Program-made: the position numbers and the translations under genes | Notes under the pieces: model-generated | What the model was told of the DNA's origin: nothing | What the model saw: the letters and a program-made list of their open reading frames with translations, nothing else | The model's database searches: none | In this document: in pieces, positions 26,301 through 33,965 of the stretch | How positions within the stretch are numbered: the stretch's first letter is position 1 | Layout of the letters: each line of letters begins with the position of its first letter | NCBI GenBank assembly: GCA_945871005.1 | Contig: CAMBUJ010000003.1 | Location: forward strand, 1-55,036 | Direction of reading: 5' to 3' | Length of the DNA stretch: 55,036 bases | DNA from: Opitutus sp. GAS368 | GTDB lineage: Bacteria > Verrucomicrobiota > Verrucomicrobiia > Opitutales > Opitutaceae

Positions 26301-27869
26301 ACGCTCACCCTGCGCGGCACCGACGGCGTAGCCCGCGTCACGTCCCTGCTCATCGGCGACAACAATGGCCCAACGGTGGCCACCTCCGGGACGGTGGATT
26401 TGACCACGAACGTGACCGGCGTGAGCACGCTGGATGCGCGCATCGACACGGCGGTCGTCGGGCGCAATTCGCGCACCAGCAGCGCTGGCGGCAATTTTAT
26501 TCAAGTGGCCGGCAGCTTCAGCATGGGCGCCGGTACACTCGACGTCACTGCGCTCACCATCGGCCAAGTGCTTGCCGGTTTTATTAATGGCGGGACCACT
26601 TCGTCCGCGAGCGGGACCCTGACCGTAGGCGGCGGCACCGTGAAGGTCGCCACATTAAGCCTCGGCGATCATCTCAGCGCGGCGAACGCCAATTCGGGCC
26701 CGTGCGCCGGCACCTTTAATCTCAACAGCGGCAGCACCTTGGCTGCGCAGACCATTAAAGCCGGCGCGGGTGCCAGCAACACCACCCGCACGTTTAACTG
26801 GAACGACGGCACGATTAAAAACTATGACGCGAGCACCGACCTGAATTTCGGCGCGGGTTTGACCACCTGCGCGCTGCTGGGCACGGGGTTGCACGCCTTC
26901 GCTATCGACAGCGGGCGCCAAGCCACGATCCAACAGGCGCTCTCGGGTGCAGGCGGGTTGACCAAACTCGGGATCGGCACGCTCACGCTCAACGCGGCGA
27001 ACACCTACACCGGCACCACGTCAATTGAAGCCGGCACCTTGGCCCTGGTGGGCTCGCTCACCAGCAGTATCACCAACAGCGCGGTCTTCGCGCCCCAGGG
27101 CAGCGCGGTGACGAGCGGATCGTTCACTCAAACCACGACCGGCACGCTGCAAGTTCGCATCGCCGGCACCACGGTGGGCAGCGGTTACGACCAACTCAAA
27201 ACCGCCGGCCCGGTGAACCTGGCGGGAGCGCTCGACGTGATCGCCGCGCCCGGCTTTGCGGTCGGGACCAGCTTTACACTCATCGACCAAACCGGCGCTG
27301 CGCCCGTCGCCGGGACCTTCGCCGGCCTGGCCGAAGGGACCGCGTTTTACGCCGACAGCCAGTGGTGGCGCATCAGCTACACCGGCGGCACGGGCAACGA
27401 CGTGGTGGTTACCCGCATCGCCGCCAGTGCCTGGCAAACCTGGCAGGCCCAGAACTTCGGGGCGTCCTGGGCTGATCCCTTGGTCGCCGGCGACGCGGTG
27501 GATTTCGACCGTGACGGTACCGCCAACATTTTGGAATACGCGCTCGGCACCGATCCGACCGCCACCACCTCGTCGACCGCGCTGACGCAGGCCAGTATCG
27601 AGGCCGGTCGGCTCACGTTGACCTTTAACCGCAACACGGCCGCCACCGACGTGACGATCATCGTGCAGGGAACCGACAGCCTCACCGGCACGTGGACCGA
27701 TCTGGCGAGCAGCATCAATGGGGCGGCGACGAGCGTGATCATCGGTGGCGTGCCCGTCAGCGATACCGGCACGGGCGCGAGCCGCACGGTGAAGGTGGGT
27801 GACCGCTACCTCGCGAATGATGCCGCCCATCCGTCCCGCTTCCTGCGCCTCAAAGTCGTGCGGCCTTGA
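23334..27869 (+). CDS. Secreted right-handed beta-helix (GH141-like) protein fused to PATR stalk
   Basis: A 1511-residue secreted protein. The N-terminus has a hydrophobic signal (RATSLALLLLAAIGSSAAQA) preceded by a basic stretch of about 20 residues. The catalytic-type head (about 40-680) begins EFHVAPTGSDANPGTAVAPF and has NDAGAIYCGRDWGLRGNLIR and RYNFIHDIKSSLGGDVHAIY, a pattern I associate with parallel beta-helix GH141-like alpha-L-fucosidase/xylanase proteins; pectate-lyase-like activity is an alternative. The second half is PATR repeats (GTNSYTGTTTIGGGTLALSG, AANTYTGTTSIEAGTLALVG), then a calcium-loop motif DFDRDGTANILEYALGTDP and the beta module ending RFLRLKVVRP. It follows the metalloprotease gene by 63 bp in the same direction. 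The last 1083 bp match the end of that gene without net insertions. The two are likely co-expressed. Confidence 0.85.
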   Translation: MLPPKTPAPIRVPLAAAWRGGRATSLALLLLAAIGSSAAQALEFHVAPTGSDANPGTAVAPFATPEKARGAIRASVRDGSRPIVWLHGGDYFRTTEFALSELDNNCIYQAAPNETPRFIGGVKLDPAWFTPVTSASPVWGRLAAAAQGKVMEVDLAAHGITDYGTLLPRGFNMSNIGPMELLVNTKPQKLARWPNAGSWATNTRAVNSTSFTYSGTQPSRWSQAEEIWVHGNFYYDWADYAVPVTSINTATSTITVPATAYGIASGSPYFVFNLLEEIDTAGEYYIKRDTGKLYYWPAPGFNTADVLVTVMSAKLFSVTSASDITVDGVEFVGARSRLAQIISGTNVVFQRCRFLATGTDAVSISGTNSGLYNCEIADTGSGGVALAGGDRLTLTPGGNYARQCLIHDLSRLSFTYNPGVRLNGVGQIAEHCEIYNNTHAAIIFSGNDHRMEYNNIHDVCTATNDAGAIYCGRDWGLRGNLIRYNFIHDIKSSLGGDVHAIYLDDCGSGVTSFGNVIYRVSGRAMLNGGGRDNIWTNNVVAKCTYFHFGDTRGPANITNTPGSSWNLLEKLNAVNYQNPPWSTAYPALAAIPNDYTKLDKYPRGVVLSRNVSWQNTNYIVSTTAASYYAEKLNNLNGQDPRFVDEAALDLTLRADSPALAIPGFQPIAFKDIGRTVSRVTWDADAGTPAAQDGTGTWRTGSGANWWNGAAQIWDGGLFGYAYANLGAAVGASPFTVTLGSNVALRGLTFANQLYTIGSDPGGLFTLTLTDEAVITTVANGVIGARIGGAGGLVKAGGGKLTLSGTNSYTGTTTIGGGTLALSGGDNRLPATGSVNFSTAGTLDLGSTRQTLAKLTTDNSVTGTVKGTGGTLALSGVAFQLGSATSSSSQTLNLTTLSTFTYLNPTQPFHVGGLAIIGSNGASGTLTGALTTTLTAASVGIGTGGVGSSTANAGTLKLGKTTGINTGTLMIGANYRSNGTLQYPSGTTNPTLTLRGTDGVARVTSLLIGDNNGPTVATSGTVDLTTNVTGVSTLDARIDTAVVGRNSRTSSAGGNFIQVAGSFSMGAGTLDVTALTIGQVLAGFINGGTTSSASGTLTVGGGTVKVATLSLGDHLSAANANSGPCAGTFNLNSGSTLAAQTIKAGAGASNTTRTFNWNDGTIKNYDASTDLNFGAGLTTCALLGTGLHAFAIDSGRQATIQQALSGAGGLTKLGIGTLTLNAANTYTGTTSIEAGTLALVGSLTSSITNSAVFAPQGSAVTSGSFTQTTTGTLQVRIAGTTVGSGYDQLKTAGPVNLAGALDVIAAPGFAVGTSFTLIDQTGAAPVAGTFAGLAEGTAFYADSQWWRISYTGGTGNDVVVTRIAASAWQTWQAQNFGASWADPLVAGDAVDFDRDGTANILEYALGTDPTATTSSTALTQASIEAGRLTLTFNRNTAATDVTIIVQGTDSLTGTWTDLASSINGAATSVIIGGVPVSDTGTGASRTVKVGDRYLANDAAHPSRFLRLKVVRP
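26787..27869 (+). repeat. Copy 2 of the shared 1083-bp C-terminal module
   Basis: Direct repeat of 22188-23270, about 4.6 kb downstream, forming the end of the beta-helix protein. Equal length and gap-free protein alignment point to duplication of a whole module (or gene conversion) followed by divergence, with the reading frame kept under selection. Confidence 0.85.
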
Positions 27870-27874
27870 ACCTA

Positions 27875-27889
27875 ATGCCTGTAAGGCAT
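27875..27889. repeat. Dispersed palindrome ATGCCTgtaAGGCAT, copy 1
   Basis: A 15-bp palindrome five bases beyond the stop of the beta-helix gene. Including flanks, 21 bases (27874-27894) are identical to 36673-36693, and a variant lies at 36592-36606. It may act as a small hairpin at the 3' end of the transcript or be a REP-like element. Confidence 0.75.
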
Positions 27890-27914
27890 GGGTTGTCCGG
27901 AGGGTAGCGGCAAC

Positions 27915-27988
27915 GGAACGAGAACGATGCGGAGTTCGGCGGTTCGTTAACTTTCCGATCCGTGGGTGGATTGGATCGTTCTCGTTCT
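27915..27988. repeat. Inverted repeat with GAACGAGAACGAT arms
   Basis: Arms 27915-27928 and 27975-27988 are reverse complements at 13 of 14 positions, about 46 nt apart. They sit in the convergent gap between the beta-helix gene and the metallo-beta-lactamase-fold gene. The motif CGTTCTCGTTC recurs beside the related palindrome near 36570, so the combination looks like a dispersed element rather than a simple terminator. Confidence 0.6.
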
Positions 27989-28080
27989 CTTACTCATTCT
28001 CGTTCGTCAGGGATCGGGCGCTGGCCAGGACCGCACCATTCGATTTCCCCTTCCGCATCACTCGTCTGAACGAGGATAAC

Positions 28081-29139
28081 TCAACCGACCGCCCACGGCT
28101 CGAGCACGTAGTCGTAGCGTCCGCCGCCAATCGACTTCACATGCCCGAGCGCAGGGAACGGCATGTGCGCGCCGAACAAGCGCAGGCGATCCGCCGCCGC
28201 GCGGTCGAACAACGCGCGCCGCGTCGCCACCGCCACCGACGGCTGCGCGTCGTAGGCAAACGCCCACTCGGGATGCGCAAAGGTGAGCGCGTGGTGATGC
28301 GCGGCATCCACAAAGTGCAGCAACTGGTCGTCACCCGAAGAAATCAAAAATGCCAGATGCCCGGCGGTGTGCCCCGGGGTTTCGAGAATCTCCAGCCCGT
28401 CGATGAGTTTTTCGCCCGGCCCAATCAGCTGCCAGCGGCCCTTCAGTGCGCCGAGCGTAGCTTGTGCCCCGGTGATCAGTCCCTTGGCCGCCTCGGCGCC
28501 GAGCGGCAGTTTCCCCAAATCCGGACTCAGCCCCATCCAGAATTCAAATTCGCGCCGCCCGATGTAGTGCGTGGCGTTTTTGAAGACCGGCTGTTGCGAA
28601 ACCGGATCGAGCAGGCCGCCAATGTGATCCCCGTGGGCATGACTAATCAGCACCGCGTCAATCTGCTCGGGGCGCACCCCCGCTGCCGCCAATTGGGCCA
28701 CCAGTTTGCCGCCCGCCGGCCCAAACGCGCCGCCGGCCCCGGAATCGATTAACACCCAGCCGGAGCCGAGGCGGACCAACAGAACATTGAAGGGCACCTG
28801 CACCCGCGCGGCGGACAAAAAGGCCGCCCGCAGTGATTCCGCGATTTGCGCGGGGCCGTCGGCGAGCCCGGCGGCGAAAGGGGATTGATCAAACGGCACC
28901 ATAAAACCGCCGTCGTTGAGCGCCAGGGCTTCGAGCGCACCGATCTTAAACCGGTAAAATCCCGGCTGGCCGGCCAGCCCCAGCGGCGCGGCGGCGGGCG
29001 CGGCCAGGGCCTCGGCTGCGCGCAAACCAGCGGACGAGGCCAACAACCCCAGCGCCCCAGCCCACCCCAATCGGCCCAGGGCTTGGCGACGGGTGAGAGC
29101 GGAACCAGCGGAGGAAAAAGCGGTGTTGGCAGAGGTCAT
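28081..29139 (-). CDS. Tat-exported metallo-beta-lactamase-fold hydrolase
   Basis: A 352-residue predicted periplasmic protein. The N-terminus carries a twin-arginine signal, LTRRQALGRLGWAGALGLLA (Arg17-Arg18), followed by an Ala-rich cleavage region. The metallo-beta-lactamase metal motif HAHGDHIGG is at about residues 167-175, preceded by VLIDSGAGGAFGP. Later come TPGHTAGHLAF (metal His) and LHFVDAAHHHAL (metal Asp). These features fit the broad MBL-fold hydrolase family (lactonases, phosphodiesterases and others), not necessarily a beta-lactamase. The substrate is unknown. It converges with the beta-helix gene and is divergent from the ammonium transporter across a 278-bp gap. Confidence 0.88.
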   Translation of the reverse strand: MTSANTAFSSAGSALTRRQALGRLGWAGALGLLASSAGLRAAEALAAPAAAPLGLAGQPGFYRFKIGALEALALNDGGFMVPFDQSPFAAGLADGPAQIAESLRAAFLSAARVQVPFNVLLVRLGSGWVLIDSGAGGAFGPAGGKLVAQLAAAGVRPEQIDAVLISHAHGDHIGGLLDPVSQQPVFKNATHYIGRREFEFWMGLSPDLGKLPLGAEAAKGLITGAQATLGALKGRWQLIGPGEKLIDGLEILETPGHTAGHLAFLISSGDDQLLHFVDAAHHHALTFAHPEWAFAYDAQPSVAVATRRALFDRAAADRLRLFGAHMPFPALGHVKSIGGGRYDYVLEPWAVG

Positions 29140-29417
29140 GGGTTGGGGATTGAGCCCAATCCCCGCCCTACCGCAAGCGCCCGGAGTGGGCCGAACGAAC
29201 GACGTGAATCCAACCGCCCGCCGCGTCCAGCCGCCTCACCGGGATCGGACGCGTTTTCAGGAAAACACCGGTTATCGCTGGGGAGGGGCGTGGCGACGCT
29301 TTTGGGCTTTGCAGTTTGGCATGAATAGTTCTCATGGGCGGTTTCTTTGCTCACGCACCCCGGGCTGACTCCGAGGTAAGTGAGCCGACCACCGGCCCAT
29401 CCTTGAATTTGTTCACC

Positions 29418-30716
29418 ATGTTCTCCGTTCGCTCTCGCTCACTCGCCCTTGCCGGCGCCTGCCTGTTCGCGCCCTGCGCGGTCTCGGCCCAAACCGCGCC
29501 CGCGCCCGCCCCCGCCCTCAGCGCCGGCGACACCGCCTGGATGCTCACCGCCACCGCGCTCGTGCTGTTTATGACCCTGCCCGGGCTGGCGCTGTTTTAC
29601 GGCGGCCTGGTGCGGGCCAAAAACTACCTCTCGGTGCTCATGCACTGCGTCGCGGTGGCCGGTCTCGCCTCGGTCCTCTGGGTCGTCGGCCTCTACAGCC
29701 TGAGCTTCACTCCGGGCAACGGCTGGATCGGCGGCCTCAGCGCCCTCGGCCTGCACGGAGTCGGCGGCCTGGCCGGTCGCACCTATCCGGAAACCGTATT
29801 CGTGATGTTCCAGATGACCTTTGCGATCATCACCCCGGGGTTGATCATCGGCGCCTTCGTCGAGCGCATGAAATTCAGCGCCATGCTGCTGTTCACCGCC
29901 CTCTGGCTGATCCTGGTTTATGCGCCGGTGACCCACTGGGTCTGGGGCGGCGGCTGGATGCAACAACTCGGGGTGATCGACTTGGCCGGTGGCATCGTTG
30001 TCCACGCCACCGCCGGCATCGCCGCGCTGGTGCTGGCCTGGTTGGTCGGCCCGCGCGCCGGTTATCCCCAACACATGCATCCGCCCCACAGTCCGGGTCT
30101 GGTCATGATTGGCGCCGGCATGCTCTGGGTCGGCTGGTTTGGCTTTAACGCCGGCAGTCAGGGCGGGGCTAACGAGGCGGCTGGCCTGACGATGCTGGTC
30201 ACCCACATCTCGGCGGCGGTCGGCGGCCTGACCTGGATGGCCCTGGAATGGCGAAAGAACGGCAAACCCGGCCTTATTGGCATCGTGACGGGGTTGGTGG
30301 CGGGTTTAGCCACGATTACGCCCGCATCGGGCAACGTCGGCCCTCTAGGCGCGATGCTCATCGGCCTGTTGGCTGGCTCCGTCTGCTATTACACCTGCGT
30401 GTTCATCCGCCGGAAGCTGCGCATCGACGACGCGCTTGACGTGTTCGCCGTCCACGGGGTCGGCGGCATCTTGGGCACGCTGATCGTGGCGGTGCTCGGT
30501 TCGCCCCGCTTCGGAGGTCACGGCGTCGAGCACATCGGCGCCCAGTTTTTAATCCAGGCCAAGTGTGTCGGCTTCACCCTGCTCTGGTCTGGTTTGATCA
30601 GCCTGGTGATCGGCCTGGTCATCAAAAAGACCATCGGCCTGCGCGTGGACGAGTCGGCCGAGGACATCGGCCTCGACCAGGCCGAACACGGCGAAACCGC
30701 CTACCACCTGGAGTAA
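29418..30716 (+). CDS. amt: Ammonium transporter Amt
   Basis: Inner-membrane ammonium channel/transporter, 432 residues from the ATG at 29418, where a cleavable-looking signal (MFSVRSRSLALAGACLFAPC) begins. The frame is open upstream to 29334, but that stretch is polar. Signatures: DTAWMLTATALVLFMTLPGL, LALFYGGLVRAKN, APVTHWVWGGGW with the first pore His, GGIVVHATAGIAALVLAW with the conserved Asp-His region, GFNAGSQ, and DVFAVHGVGGILGT with the second pore His. The C-terminal cytoplasmic tail (LRVDESAEDIGLDQAEHGE) is the conserved element that interacts with PII proteins. No glnK gene is adjacent, which is unusual but not rare. Confidence 0.95.
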   Translation: MFSVRSRSLALAGACLFAPCAVSAQTAPAPAPALSAGDTAWMLTATALVLFMTLPGLALFYGGLVRAKNYLSVLMHCVAVAGLASVLWVVGLYSLSFTPGNGWIGGLSALGLHGVGGLAGRTYPETVFVMFQMTFAIITPGLIIGAFVERMKFSAMLLFTALWLILVYAPVTHWVWGGGWMQQLGVIDLAGGIVVHATAGIAALVLAWLVGPRAGYPQHMHPPHSPGLVMIGAGMLWVGWFGFNAGSQGGANEAAGLTMLVTHISAAVGGLTWMALEWRKNGKPGLIGIVTGLVAGLATITPASGNVGPLGAMLIGLLAGSVCYYTCVFIRRKLRIDDALDVFAVHGVGGILGTLIVAVLGSPRFGGHGVEHIGAQFLIQAKCVGFTLLWSGLISLVIGLVIKKTIGLRVDESAEDIGLDQAEHGETAYHLE

Positions 30717-30863
30717 GCGCGACCGGACTTGGGGTGCCAGTACCGGCCGACGTCCCGAGCCTTTACCCTGGCGGCACGTTGCGCCCGGCTCGCCGTCATT
30801 TCCATACGCCCACAAACCGGCGTTGCTCTGCACGGGCGCGAGCTTCAAAACCTCGCTCGTCCC

Positions 30864-33800
30864 ATGGCTACACCCGCCTCCTTTGAGTCCTTCCAACAGG
30901 AACTTTCCCGCCTCGTCTCGACCTTCGAGCGCCACTTTCTCCACGTCACCTCGCCGGATTACAACGAGGCCACCTTGCGCGCCGAATACCTCGACCCGCT
31001 CTTCGCCGCCCTCGGCTGGGACGTCGGCAACCGCAAGGGACTCATCCACACCGAGCGCGAGGTTGACATCGAGGTCCGCACCGCCGTCTCCGGCAAACAA
31101 ACCCGCGCCGACTACGTTTTTCGCATCGTCCGCATCGAGCGCTTCACCTGCGAGGCCAAGAAGCCTTACGAAAAACTCCACACCGGCCACGCCTATCAGG
31201 CCAAACGCGACGCCTTCGCCCGCGGCATCCCCTTCGCCATTCTCTCCGATTTCGAGGAGCTGAAATTCTACGTCGTCGGCTCCCGCCCGACCCGCGACGA
31301 TCCCCACACCGGCGAATACAAGAGCCTCCACTATTCCCAATACAACGTCTCCGCCCGCGAACTCTGGGACCTTCTCGCCTACGAAAACGTCGCCGCCGGC
31401 AGCATCGATCGCCTCATCGAGGCTCTGCCCAAACGCCCCGTTCGCCTCAAGGGCAAGCAGGGCTACCTCATCCGGCCCGACCGCACCAAGTCGCTCGACG
31501 CCGATTTCCTTAACTTCCTCGACGACTCCCGCCAAAAACTCGGCTCCGACCTGCTTAAACACAACGACCGCGCCGACCTGCTCGAAGGCAATCGCCTCAA
31601 CGAGGCCGCCCAACGCATCCTCGACCGCCTGGTCTTCCTTCGCATCTGCGAAGACCGCGGCATCGACACCGGCACCCTCCTCGCCACCCAGCTCGGCCAC
31701 TGGATGCACGAACAGTCCGCCCCGCCTCGCCTGCGCCGCGGCTCCCTTCAGGAACGCCTCAAACTCGACCGCAGCGGCGAGGTTCTCGCCGAGGAGCCGC
31801 CGTCGCCTCGCTACGCCCCGCCCGCCGAGGGCGGTCTCTACCGCGCCCTCGTCTTCCACATCCGCGCCCTCGACCAGCGCCCGCCCTCCTACCAGCCCTT
31901 CTTTAACGGCCAGCTCTTCAAACCCCACTTCTCCGAAGAGCTCGTTGTCGGCGACGAATGGCTGGCCAACTTCCTCGACGACCTCACCGACGATGACAGC
32001 GGCTACAACTTCGCCGACATCAAGGTCGAGATCCTCGGCTCCGCCTACGAGCGCTTCCTCGGCAAAGTCCTCCGCCCCCAAGGCCGCGGCGCCACAATCG
32101 AGGAAAAACCCGAGGTCCGCAAAGCCGGCGGCGTTTACTACACGCCGCGCTACATCGTGGACTACATCGTCGAGCAGACCGTCGGCCGCCAGCTCGAGGG
32201 TAAATCCCTCAAGGAGGCCGCCCAACTCCGCTTCCTCGATCCCGCCTGCGGCTCCGGTTCCTTTCTCATCCGTGTCTACGAACGCGTCATGGAGCACCAC
32301 CTACGCGCCTTCAACGACCGCGTCGCCGAGGTCCGCCACGGCCTCGAACCCCAACCCGCCGCCGCCGCCGTCCACAAGCTGCTCGCCCGCCACACGGACG
32401 AGTTCTACCTGGATGCCGCCGGCAACGTCCGCCTGACCACCCGGCTCAAGCGCCAGATTCTGCAAAACAACGTCTTCGGCGTCGATATCGACGCCCAGGC
32501 CGTTGAGGTCACCCAGCTCTCGCTGTACCTCAAAATGCTCGAGGGCGAAAACCGCGAAAGCATCTACGTCCAAACCAAGGATCTGTTTAACAAAGTGGCC
32601 CTGCTTCCGCCGCTCGACCAGAACATCAAGTGCGGTAATTCCCTGATCGCCTCGGACTTTTCCCTCGAAGCCGCCGAACTGGTCCGCGTCAACGCCTTCG
32701 ACTGGGACATCGGTTTTGAGAAAATCATGGCCAAGGGCGGCTTCGATGCCGTGGTGGGCAATCCGCCGTATGGAATGGTTAGCGATGAACCATCCAAAGC
32801 CTATATAGAATCCATCTTTGAAACATGCGAAGGGCGCTTCGACCTATTTGAGCTTTTTATTGAAAGAGCGGCGAAGCTATGCCGCCCCAAAGCGGGATTA
32901 TTGATGTTCATCATTCCGTCCCCCTTTCTGTCCAATATATACAGTCGGAAAATCAGGTCTTACCTTACTACCACAGGTCGGCTAAGTGAGGTGACCTATT
33001 TCGGGATGCCGGTCTTCGATGACCCTACGGTTCACACCTGCATCGTTGGATATATACGTTCAGCCGATGGGCCGGTCGCCACGCGTATCAGGATGAAGGT
33101 GAAATCCATCCAAGAACTAAGGGGGCCCTATGATTATGAAGCGCCCATATCGAATATAATTTCCGGGCCGCATGGAGCGTGGGACGTATCTGTATCGCCT
33201 GCGGCGAAGGCCTTGATTTCTCGCGTCAGCGAAACGTGTCGGCCCATTTCTGAGATCTGTTACGTGCGTCAGTGTATAAAAACGGGAAACGACGAAGTAT
33301 ATGTCGCAACCTCGGAGCGGCCGATGACTTCACCCTGGAAGCCTTCTTTACGCGGCCGGTCAATCGGTCGTTATGAAACACGTGAACACGGTGTGTTTTT
33401 AAAGTACGGCGATTGGCTCGCCCGAAATTGGCAAAACAAGTCCTTTTACGAGACCCCCAAAATTGCCCTGCGTGAAACCGGCGCACGCATTACCGCCACA
33501 CTGGATACGGAGCATAGATACTTCCTGAGTTCATTGTATGCGGTTTACCCCAAAGAGTCGGCGGGCGACCTAAACCTTAAGTATCTGCTCGGAATCATTA
33601 ACTCTAAATTCAGCAACTGGTTTGTGAAAGTGATCGCGTTGGATCTCACCGAAGGAGCGTTCACCAAAATACGCACAAATCAATTTGGTCGTTTACCTAT
33701 CCCAGCGGCAGATAGGCAAGCCGACCATCGGGTCCAAGGGGTTGTTTCATTAGTGGATAGGATGCTGACGCTCACGCCCTCGCTGGGCGGTGCCAAATCC

Positions 33801-33953
33801 GACACCGAGCGCGCCGCCCTGCAAAATGCGATCCAGAAGACCGACCGCGACATTGATAAACTGGTGTATGAACTCTACGGCCTGACGCCGGAGGAAATCG
33901 CCCTGATCGAAGGCGTCGCGGACGCCCCGGCCGAGACCGCACTTGAAGCTTAA
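30864..33953 (+). CDS. Single-chain (Type IIG-like) restriction-modification enzyme
   Basis: A 1029-residue protein combining nuclease, adenine methyltransferase and target recognition. The start is the ATG at 30864. The N-terminal region (about 1-150) resembles the HsdR N-terminal nuclease with a PD-(D/E)xK pattern: RADYVFRIVRIERFTCEAKK, then AILSDFEELKFYVVG. The methyltransferase core has motif I FLDPACGSGSFLIRVYE (about residue 457) and motif IV DAVVGNPPYGM (about residue 633), typical of N6-adenine enzymes of the Eco57I type. The rest is the TaqI-like target-recognition region and a helical C-terminus (YELYGLTPEEIALIEG). From about 32760 to 33740 the base composition drops sharply, suggesting an exchanged specificity segment. 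No separate specificity or restriction gene is adjacent. Confidence 0.9.
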   Translation: MATPASFESFQQELSRLVSTFERHFLHVTSPDYNEATLRAEYLDPLFAALGWDVGNRKGLIHTEREVDIEVRTAVSGKQTRADYVFRIVRIERFTCEAKKPYEKLHTGHAYQAKRDAFARGIPFAILSDFEELKFYVVGSRPTRDDPHTGEYKSLHYSQYNVSARELWDLLAYENVAAGSIDRLIEALPKRPVRLKGKQGYLIRPDRTKSLDADFLNFLDDSRQKLGSDLLKHNDRADLLEGNRLNEAAQRILDRLVFLRICEDRGIDTGTLLATQLGHWMHEQSAPPRLRRGSLQERLKLDRSGEVLAEEPPSPRYAPPAEGGLYRALVFHIRALDQRPPSYQPFFNGQLFKPHFSEELVVGDEWLANFLDDLTDDDSGYNFADIKVEILGSAYERFLGKVLRPQGRGATIEEKPEVRKAGGVYYTPRYIVDYIVEQTVGRQLEGKSLKEAAQLRFLDPACGSGSFLIRVYERVMEHHLRAFNDRVAEVRHGLEPQPAAAAVHKLLARHTDEFYLDAAGNVRLTTRLKRQILQNNVFGVDIDAQAVEVTQLSLYLKMLEGENRESIYVQTKDLFNKVALLPPLDQNIKCGNSLIASDFSLEAAELVRVNAFDWDIGFEKIMAKGGFDAVVGNPPYGMVSDEPSKAYIESIFETCEGRFDLFELFIERAAKLCRPKAGLLMFIIPSPFLSNIYSRKIRSYLTTTGRLSEVTYFGMPVFDDPTVHTCIVGYIRSADGPVATRIRMKVKSIQELRGPYDYEAPISNIISGPHGAWDVSVSPAAKALISRVSETCRPISEICYVRQCIKTGNDEVYVATSERPMTSPWKPSLRGRSIGRYETREHGVFLKYGDWLARNWQNKSFYETPKIALRETGARITATLDTEHRYFLSSLYAVYPKESAGDLNLKYLLGIINSKFSNWFVKVIALDLTEGAFTKIRTNQFGRLPIPAADRQADHRVQGVVSLVDRMLTLTPSLGGAKSDTERAALQNAIQKTDRDIDKLVYELYGLTPEEIALIEGVADAPAETALEA

Positions 33954-33965
33954 CCCGCACCTGCC

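Noticed and set aside
25299-26567. A 422-codon open frame antisense to the beta-helix/PATR gene
   Set aside because: It mirrors the repetitive PATR coding sequence and has no start context or domain; similar mirrors occur opposite the other PATR genes.
22188-27869. Insertion sequence or transposon as the cause of the 1083-bp repeat
   Set aside because: The repeat is in-frame protein-coding sequence forming the ends of two genes, with no terminal inverted repeats or transposase.
28081-29139. A true beta-lactamase (antibiotic resistance)
   Set aside because: HAHGDHIGG marks the broad MBL fold; overall sequence and Tat signal do not point specifically to beta-lactam hydrolysis.
30549-32300. 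A 583-codon open frame antisense to the restriction-modification gene
   Set aside because: It lies opposite a well-supported gene, consists of Gly/Ala/Val/Glu-rich sequence without any domain, and loses its openness where the opposite gene becomes AT-richer; it is a by-product of high-GC codon use.
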